Source: Fidelibacterota bacterium
GTDB lineage: Bacteria > Fidelibacterota > UBA8477 > JABMPR01
Length of the DNA stretch: 5,080 bases
Assembly (NCBI GenBank): GCA_030596225.1
Contig: JAUVKO010000167.1
Coordinates: 1-5,080, forward strand
Reading direction: 5' to 3'
Of this stretch, positions 1-4,530 are shown in pieces. The notes beneath the pieces are model-generated. The model was given only the letters and a program-made list of their open reading frames with translations. It made no database searches and was not told where the DNA came from. Within the stretch, counting starts at the first letter, position 1, and each line of letters opens with the position of its first letter. The position numbers were made by a program, and so were the translations under genes.

Positions 1-152
1 TATTAACTTCAAAATATTTTAGTGCTTTTACGATCTTAATGTTTTCTGCATAGCCATGGCTATGGATAAAATATTAAGTGAAGTAAAACGGTAAAAGATG
101 AAGAAATTACAGGCAGTTTGGAACTGAAATTGGTATTATACTGAGGTGGGGA
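1..152. other. gene-free stretch downstream of the usher gene
   Basis: No reading frame here reaches a credible length on either strand; the longest ATG-initiated ones are about 12 codons. Apart from the nested inverted repeat at 6-84, the only structure is a 5-bp hairpin at 114-126 (CAGTT/AACTG), with no T-run after it. I see no clear terminator for the usher transcript, so it may continue leftward. Confidence 0.6.
6..84. repeat. nested inverted repeat around a 16-bp palindrome
   Basis: CATAGCCATGGCTATG at 49-64 is a perfect 16-bp palindrome. Around it, AATATTTTA (13-21) is the exact reverse complement of TAAAATATT (67-75), and outside that ACTTC (6-10) pairs with GAAGT (80-84). It lies in the gene-free stretch downstream of the usher gene. 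It may be a regulator site for a gene starting left of the window, or a 3' RNA structure. It lacks the GC stem and T-run of an intrinsic terminator. Confidence 0.5.
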
Positions 153-2753
153 CTATTCCAGGATAAAGTCCAGTTCTTCAATAAAGTCGCCATCGGAACT
201 GGCTTCAACAGAAAATTCAAGTTTTCCCGGAACCGAGTTCATTTGCAGGAATTCCAACTGGGTTTCATCGATCCATATTTCGTAATCTCCAGGGGGGATT
301 TCCATGGAATAAAAAGAACCGTCGGCAAAGGTTCGTAAAGTAGCTTCATAAGAGCCATCCTCATTTCTTAAGTGGAGTCTAAGACCAGAAATAGGTATTA
401 GCGCATCGACAGCTCTTTTATCCACTCTGCCATCGATAATTCCTGTAGTAAAAAATGGAATATCCAAAGATTTGAAACTATTTGGATCAAGAATGACAGA
501 AAATTCCTTATTCCGGGGAAGCAACAATGGGTTTGTGATCTTTGCTTCATCAACCACAAAATTGTAACGTCTGTACGGCTGTAGCTGAGTCAATCTCGAG
601 ATACCGGACTGGGTAACCTGACGCGTTGTTGCTCTTTTAATACTTAGCGCATTCCCTGGTAATATCTCCTCACCTTTATCCCAGGCTCCTGAATTATCCT
701 CATCTACAAACATGCGTATTGAAACACCCGAACGTCCGACTTGCTGTCTATTATCCCACAGAAATTCATTCTTAGCTCTATCCAGGCCAACCGAACCACG
801 TAGAGTTTGAGCAAGGGAGTAGGATCGATTACTATGCTTCAGCGAAGATGTACTTTTATATCTTTCTGCGTCCCAGGAGATTCCGATCTCGATTGACCGA
901 TCATCGACAGTAAAATCTTCACCCCAAGACAATTGAGCACGCAATTTTTTGCTGAATTGTTTCGATATTTGAAAAATGATCGATTCAAATTGGCCGGTGG
1001 CCGTGCTATAATAAACATCATTTCTAAAATGGGTTCCCCTTAATAGTTCACGATATAAAGGGCTTCTCGGAATCGAATAAACAACACCGGCGTGAGCAGA
1101 ACTCTTTGCCAAATGGATTCCATCTGCAAATCCATGCTCTTCCTTTAATCCATAACGAAACCGAAAACCGCGGTATGTATTATTAAGAAATAGATTGAAC
1201 TTATAAATATTCTGATCTGAATAATTCTGCCAACCACCATCGAAACGGACTATAACCTGGGCCTTGTTAATCATTACCGGAAAAAATATACCTGTATTTA
1301 TTACTTGTTTCTGACCCAAGGGATTGATTGGTCCCTCTTTTTGAAAATAGGTATAATCCATATTCCAGGAAGAGGATTGGCGACCGTGTCCATTAGAGGT
1401 TACTTTATAAAACGAGCCATAGACGAGATCCAGATTTAATAGAAAAGTAGTTCCAACTCTACTGGATATCTGGTTATATATAATCGGCTTATCACTATTC
1501 TCATCACTGGCATAATCGATTCCGGTTTTCATACTAAGCCAATTATTCACACCGTACGAAAAGTTAAACTGGGCAAGCTCCGTCTGCTCTATTGGAACGA
1601 TATCATCGTTTGATTGAACCCCTCCACTGACCTGATATCTGAATTCTCCCGGAGGGAGAAAATTGAAAGGAACATCAATCTGGCTGTCATATTCAATAAC
1701 ATGCCCCTGTTTGGCATAAATGCGGATCTTGAATCTTGATATACCATAATTGAGAGGAACAATAAATCTATAATAGCCTATATCGTCTGCTGTGACGACT
1801 TCCACTAGACGATTATCCTGAAATAGTTCTACCTCAGCCTCAGGATCAGTATGACCATCAATAATGTATTGATCATATGAAGTATGCGCCAAAATTGGTT
1901 CATTGGAGACACTAATACCATTGAATAAACGGGTAGATAGACCTTTTGAGTTGATCGCCCCTACACTTGCCCTTGTAAACCAGGGACTTTTATCATTGAC
2001 ATACCGCCAGCGAAATCCAGAAAAATCCAAATAAGTACCAAAGGGGTTGGCTGTTGTGAACAGATTTCCCTGAACATCACCATAGAAAAGCTCACCGCCA
2101 ATATTTGTATTTAAATTTAGAAAACTGTTATTCTCTGTAATAGAGCTGTAAAGAGTGTAATCGAGTAGAGCGCCATTCAGCATCTGGGGCTGTCGACCAG
2201 AAACCAGTGGATACCAATCATCGGTCACCTGTGCATACTGTTTTCGGCGTTGATGAGCTCTTCTACTCTCGTGGCGCGAAATAACGGGTAAAATATCCTT
2301 GGTTTTTAAGCGCAAAACCAATCTACTCAGATCAACTATAAGTTGGAGGCCAAAAACCTGCTCAAAGATTTGAGGTTTAACATAGAAATCAACGTCTTTG
2401 ATCAAATAGTCTGATGCATCAAGAATATAAGAGCTATCACTGATAGTGGCATTCTGGTTTGCGAAATCCAGAATATATGGATTAGACTCGGATAAATAAT
2501 ATCCATTAACGCTAAAGTTACTTGGACTTAGCTCATAATTGATCGCAAAGAGTTCGAACAGGTCTGTAAGGGGTAGATAAAACTCATTATCTATGGCTAT
2601 AGCTACAATAATTTCATCGATCACCCCCTGGTAGCGGAATGAGAGATAAACTTCTTCTTCCCTATTTTCAGGGGTTTCTTGCTGGAATGCAAAAGCTCCG
2701 CTCCCCAACATCAGTAGTGAGAGAACGCACAGAAATCGAATGATTGGCTTCAA
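153..2753 (-). CDS. outer-membrane usher of a chaperone-usher pathway
   Basis: Outer-membrane pore of 866 residues that should receive chaperone-subunit complexes and polymerise and secrete the fibre. A TTG start gives the signal peptide MKPIIRFLCV...GAFA, cut near residue 22. An N-terminal domain (about 34-150) should bind the chaperone. A basic linker (159-171) leads into the barrel (about 190-290), which resumes at about 370-650 with alternating aromatic strands. Between them is the plug (about 294-360): the I-D-G, V-E-L-F-Q-D-N-R, G-Y-Y-R-F and P-F-N-F-L-P-P-G-E steps parallel the FimD plug. The C-terminal domains start near 675. L724-Q-P-Y-R-R-Y-N-F-V-V-D matches the FimD CTD, and 773-830 resembles a carboxypeptidase-regulatory-like beta sandwich (D811-G-S-F, P821-G-D-Y-E-I). 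D684 to E695 is an EF-hand-type loop. The only cysteine is in the signal peptide. Length is close to FimD, and the gene looks intact. Homology is from memory of FimD. Confidence 0.92.
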   Translation of the reverse strand: MKPIIRFLCVLSLLMLGSGAFAFQQETPENREEEVYLSFRYQGVIDEIIVAIAIDNEFYLPLTDLFELFAINYELSPSNFSVNGYYLSESNPYILDFANQNATISDSSYILDASDYLIKDVDFYVKPQIFEQVFGLQLIVDLSRLVLRLKTKDILPVISRHESRRAHQRRKQYAQVTDDWYPLVSGRQPQMLNGALLDYTLYSSITENNSFLNLNTNIGGELFYGDVQGNLFTTANPFGTYLDFSGFRWRYVNDKSPWFTRASVGAINSKGLSTRLFNGISVSNEPILAHTSYDQYIIDGHTDPEAEVELFQDNRLVEVVTADDIGYYRFIVPLNYGISRFKIRIYAKQGHVIEYDSQIDVPFNFLPPGEFRYQVSGGVQSNDDIVPIEQTELAQFNFSYGVNNWLSMKTGIDYASDENSDKPIIYNQISSRVGTTFLLNLDLVYGSFYKVTSNGHGRQSSSWNMDYTYFQKEGPINPLGQKQVINTGIFFPVMINKAQVIVRFDGGWQNYSDQNIYKFNLFLNNTYRGFRFRYGLKEEHGFADGIHLAKSSAHAGVVYSIPRSPLYRELLRGTHFRNDVYYSTATGQFESIIFQISKQFSKKLRAQLSWGEDFTVDDRSIEIGISWDAERYKSTSSLKHSNRSYSLAQTLRGSVGLDRAKNEFLWDNRQQVGRSGVSIRMFVDEDNSGAWDKGEEILPGNALSIKRATTRQVTQSGISRLTQLQPYRRYNFVVDEAKITNPLLLPRNKEFSVILDPNSFKSLDIPFFTTGIIDGRVDKRAVDALIPISGLRLHLRNEDGSYEATLRTFADGSFYSMEIPPGDYEIWIDETQLEFLQMNSVPGKLEFSVEASSDGDFIEELDFILE
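669..704 (-). other. EF-hand-type calcium loop in the usher C-terminal region
   Basis: Usher residues 684-695 read D-E-D-N-S-G-A-W-D-K-G-E. This is a 12-residue loop with acidic or oxygen ligands at positions 1 (D684), 3 (D686), 5 (S688), 9 (D692) and 12 (E695), and Gly at 6, as in canonical EF-hand loops. Similar loops occur in SdrD-B-like and dockerin-like extracellular repeats. It sits just after the barrel, at the start of the periplasmic C-terminal domains. Calcium binding is inferred. Confidence 0.65.
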
Positions 2754-2756
2754 TTA
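2751..2756 (-). promoter_or_regulatory. TAA-TTG stop/start junction between chaperone and usher
   Basis: The minus strand reads AAA AAA TAA TTG AAG: the chaperone stop is followed at once, in the same frame, by the TTG that begins the usher signal peptide. Because the stop is in frame, no start further upstream is possible. The next ATG (2711) would delete most of the signal peptide. No Shine-Dalgarno site lies at normal distance; a GAGGT (2776-2772) is 18 nt away. This fits translational coupling, with the terminating ribosome restarting on TTG. Confidence 0.75.
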
Positions 2757-3584
2757 TTTTTTGGTAAAACTACCTCGGATAGTCTGTGGTTCTGTGGTGA
2801 CAATTTGCTTTGCAGGAATATCTGATCTACCAGAGCTTATTGTGACTGTAACATCATAAGTACCTGCAGCAAGGTCTCCAATATTCAGGTTTAAACGTCT
2901 CAAGCCATCGTAATAAATTGAGACAAACATTCTTTTTTGTAGAACAGATTTACCACTTGTATCAAATACTTCTGCGAACATAGACCCCAGAAAGGGTGAA
3001 TTTCCACTTTTTGTGTAGTCTACAAACACCTTCGCAATTTGGTCTTCGATTACCGCTCGCAAATTTGTGGGGTGGACACCCGTAGAAAGTTCACCTGAGC
3101 GATAAAATATGGAAGTGACTTGATTGAACTGCATCGTGATTTGTGCACTAATTCCAGATTGATCTGTAGCTCCAACTTCCGGGCTTACCGCGCTTGAGGT
3201 TGTAATAAGTCGTGACCAATACATGCCCGGTTCAATATTTCTGGGTGTCTTTGCAGTTATCCGAACAACTTGACGAGCACCGGGGCTAAGAACAAAGTTT
3301 TTCGGAAACCCTCTAAACCAACCTGTAGCAGAATGCAATTTTTCTTGTTCATCATCATCATAGATCAACTCAATATCGCCAGCTGCATCAGCCTTGGGGT
3401 AGGCAAATTTAAAATCCAGTTTCACTTCTTGAGCATCATCAGAATTATTCATGATGAGGATGGTTTCAAAGCGCTGCTTATTGTCAAGAAAAGCTGAAGT
3501 CGGAGAAATCGCGACCTGAGCAAACAGACTGGAAATCATAAAAAGGAAAATCAACGCACTAATGTTCGTTTTTTTACTAATCAT
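2754..3584 (-). CDS. PapD-like periplasmic pilus chaperone (non-classical)
   Basis: Periplasmic chaperone of 276 residues that should cap pilin subunits by donor-strand complementation and hand them to the usher encoded next. The signal peptide ends S-S-L-F-A (22), giving mature Q23. The first Ig-like domain shows V24-A-I-S-P-T-S-A-F-L-D, which aligns without gaps to the start of PapD, then T41-I-L-I-M-N-N-S and L99-S-P-G-A-R-Q-V-V-R, the usual PGA...R motif. The G1 strand is I149, M151, F153 followed by F160-Y-R. Counting back from that Tyr-Arg, these fall on PapD Leu103, Ile105 and Leu107. The PapD anchoring residues Arg8 and Lys112 are replaced by S30 and S158. A second beta domain follows (about 165-260; G241-T-Y-D-V-T-V-T-I). 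The protein has no cysteine and is somewhat longer than typical chaperones. PapD numbering is from memory. The gene abuts the usher gene, in the same frame. Confidence 0.9.
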   Translation of the reverse strand: MISKKTNISALIFLFMISSLFAQVAISPTSAFLDNKQRFETILIMNNSDDAQEVKLDFKFAYPKADAAGDIELIYDDDEQEKLHSATGWFRGFPKNFVLSPGARQVVRITAKTPRNIEPGMYWSRLITTSSAVSPEVGATDQSGISAQITMQFNQVTSIFYRSGELSTGVHPTNLRAVIEDQIAKVFVDYTKSGNSPFLGSMFAEVFDTSGKSVLQKRMFVSIYYDGLRRLNLNIGDLAAGTYDVTVTISSGRSDIPAKQIVTTEPQTIRGSFTKK

Positions 3585-3590
3585 TTTCTT

Positions 3591-3595
3591 CTCTC
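3591..3595 (-). promoter_or_regulatory. ribosome binding site of the chaperone gene
   Basis: GAGAG within CAGAGAGAAGAAA lies 6 nt before the ATG at 3584. It is purine-rich but a weaker match to the anti-Shine-Dalgarno sequence than the AGGA of the subunit gene, in keeping with lower expression of the assembly proteins. Confidence 0.5.
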
Positions 3596-3629
3596 TGCTA
3601 ATTAAGGTATCTTTACAAAATATCTTTGT

Positions 3630-3659
3630 ATATTAATCACAATAGGGCATTGAAGCCAA
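3630..3659 (-). promoter_or_regulatory. possible weak promoter for chaperone-usher genes
   Basis: On the minus strand TTGGCT (3659-3654) is followed after 18 bases by TAATAT (3635-3630). Both boxes match the sigma70 consensus at only four of six positions. It lies after the terminator and about 45 bases before the chaperone ATG, where a secondary promoter would be useful. Read-through of the terminator is an equally good explanation for expression of the downstream genes. Confidence 0.25.
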
Positions 3660-3661
3660 CT

Positions 3662-3683
3662 CGAATATGACGAATATGACGAA
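3662..3683. repeat. 9-bp tandem repeat, 2.4 copies
   Basis: CGAATATGA occurs twice head to tail (3662-3670 and 3671-3679), followed by a partial third copy, CGAA (3680-3683). It lies between the terminator and the chaperone gene. It could be a slippage product or a pair of protein-binding sites in register with about one helical turn; nothing in the sequence decides between them. Confidence 0.7.
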
Positions 3684-3696
3684 ATCGGTAATTATG

Positions 3697-3724
3697 AAAA
3701 AGGGCTGTGAAATTCACAGCCCTT
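3697..3724 (-). terminator. intrinsic terminator after the second subunit gene
   Basis: On the minus strand AAGGGCTGTGA (3724-3714) and TCACAGCCCTT (3710-3700) form a perfect 11-bp stem with a 3-nt ATT loop. The last two bases of the stem start a T-run that continues to 3697. The stem begins 28 bases past the TAA at 3753-3755. It separates the subunit gene from the chaperone and usher genes, so those need read-through or a promoter of their own. Confidence 0.9.
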
Positions 3725-3752
3725 ACGTAAACCACTATTAATTAGAATGCGT

Positions 3753-4301
3753 TTATTGGTAAGCGAGGGTCATGGACCAGGCACCGCCACCATTGGTTCC
3801 ATTTGCAGTCGAGTAGGAGCCAGCGCTTTGGGAAGCACCAACCGGCATATCGCCACCAATCCAGAAATTATAAGTACCAGTTCCGCCATTACCGGCAGTT
3901 CCGCTGAGGTCAACAGTAGAAGAACCACTTGTTAAACTTGTGGCTGATGCTGGTTGTGTGGTCTCATGACCGATAACATCAGCAGTAAAAGTCATTGTCT
4001 GTGTACCGTTTCCCAGTGTAGCGGTAGCATCAAAAGTAACTGAAACAGTTGCACCCTCTTCACCCAGGATTGCAATATTTCCAGCAACTGCATCAGGTGC
4101 ATTGGTATGTGCAGCACCACTAAGCGGGTCTACTGTAGCTGTAGTACCTTTTGTGATAGCACCTATGGCAATATCAGTATTTGCTGTAAAACTAAGAGCG
4201 GTTACACCAACGTTAGCTGTAACATCAAGATTCTCGTCCTGGGCAAGTCCAAAACTCACCATCAGTGTTAAACTTAAAACTAGTAAAATCATCTTTTTCA
4301 T
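3753..4301 (-). CDS. DUF4402-type pilin-like subunit (probable major subunit)
   Basis: Exported 182-residue protein, probably the main building block of the fibre. The start at 4301 is set by an AGGA site 7 nt upstream and by a textbook signal peptide, MKKMILLVLSLTLMVSFGLA, cut before Q21. The mature N-terminus carries alternating hydrophobics (L25, V27, A29, V31, V33), as in a donor strand. Then comes the DUF4402-like pattern D43-I-A-I-G-A-I-T-K-G-T, followed by G74-N-I-A-I-L-G and a V-S-V-T-F strand. The body is rich in Thr, Ala, Gly and Ser. The end, W175-S-M-T-L-A-Y-Q, is a beta strand with penultimate Tyr. It is preceded by a Gly/Asn-rich loop (about 167-173) that its neighbour lacks, so the -14 Gly is not in register. 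There is no cysteine. Its own promoter, good ribosome site and terminator suggest high expression. The family call comes from pattern recognition; the pilin role rests on context and end motifs. Confidence 0.85.
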   Translation of the reverse strand: MKKMILLVLSLTLMVSFGLAQDENLDVTANVGVTALSFTANTDIAIGAITKGTTATVDPLSGAAHTNAPDAVAGNIAILGEEGATVSVTFDATATLGNGTQTMTFTADVIGHETTQPASATSLTSGSSTVDLSGTAGNGGTGTYNFWIGGDMPVGASQSAGSYSTANGTNGGGAWSMTLAYQ

Positions 4302-4308
4302 TTCTATT

Positions 4309-4312
4309 TCCT
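4309..4312 (-). promoter_or_regulatory. Shine-Dalgarno site deciding the start of the second subunit
   Basis: AGGA within AAAAAGGAAATAG sits 7 nt before the ATG at 4301. This selects 4301 over the in-frame ATGs at 4319 and 4373. Those would add a polar, acidic extension ahead of a complete signal peptide. The ATG at 4319 also overlaps the region just upstream of this site. Confidence 0.8.
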
Positions 4313-4399
4313 TTTTCATATTTTCAAACTTTCCATTGTCGAACTGCCCACATATGTTCAAATGCCATGCCAAAATTCGTACATCACGTCTATCATGTT

Positions 4400-4429
4400 A
4401 TTATATATATATTTATATCCATTTTACAA
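4400..4429 (-). promoter_or_regulatory. putative sigma70-type promoter for the second subunit gene
   Basis: On the minus strand TTGTAA (4429-4424; four of six matches to TTGACA) is followed after 18 bases by TATAAT (4405-4400; perfect -10). Transcription would start near 4393, leaving a leader of about 90 nt before the ATG at 4301. The surroundings are a run of alternating A and T, where perfect -10 boxes are expected by chance, so confidence is moderate. Its place in the largest intergenic gap, ahead of the likely abundant subunit, supports it. Confidence 0.45.
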
Positions 4430-4511
4430 TGCTTAAATCACCATAATGAGATTGAAATGTATCTTAACAATCTGACAGTACAAATTGATCTGTAATATTT
4501 ATTTGACTATG

Positions 4512-4526
4512 TAAAGTAACACTTTA
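4512..4526 (-). other. weak hairpin after the first subunit gene
   Basis: A perfect 6-bp stem (TAAAGT/ACTTTA) with a 3-nt loop lies five bases past the TAG stop of the upstream subunit gene. It is AT-rich and no T-run follows on the minus strand, so it is not a convincing terminator. It may stabilise the mRNA 3' end or be chance in AT-rich DNA. Transcription could therefore continue from the first subunit gene into the second. Confidence 0.25.
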
Positions 4527-4530
4527 AGAA

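Noticed and set aside
114..126. Hairpin CAGTT/AACTG as a terminator for the usher transcript.
   Set aside because: The stem has only 5 bp and no T-run follows on the minus strand.
56..127. Two tiny plus-strand frames of 12 and 9 codons downstream of the usher gene.
   Set aside because: They are too short to support, and the first starts inside the palindrome with no ribosome site; chance is the simplest explanation.
839..1021. Minus-strand 60-codon frame within the usher gene.
   Set aside because: It lies in another frame of barrel-coding sequence, with no signal, motif or ribosome site.
3270..3497. Plus-strand open frame of 75 codons inside the chaperone gene.
   Set aside because: It is antisense to well-conserved chaperone motifs and resembles no known protein; it is a shadow of the real gene.
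4357..4373. Sigma54-like promoter (TTGGCATG-N4-TTGAA, minus strand) before the second subunit gene.
   Set aside because: Spacing and the -24 GG fit, but the -12 element has GA instead of the near-invariant GC, so a sigma70-type promoter further upstream is the better reading.
4302..4373. Longer N-terminus for the second subunit, starting at 4373 or 4319.
   Set aside because: The ATG at 4301 has an ideal AGGA site and begins a complete signal peptide; the longer forms bury it behind a polar, acidic extension.
4398..4416. Alternating A/T run as a microsatellite of interest.
   Set aside because: It is short, imperfect and adequately explained by an AT-rich promoter region.
4102..4495. Two overlapping plus-strand open frames of 114 and 76 codons.
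   Set aside because: They run antisense over the subunit signal peptide and AT-rich intergenic DNA, have no ribosome sites, and their protein sequences look like random translation.
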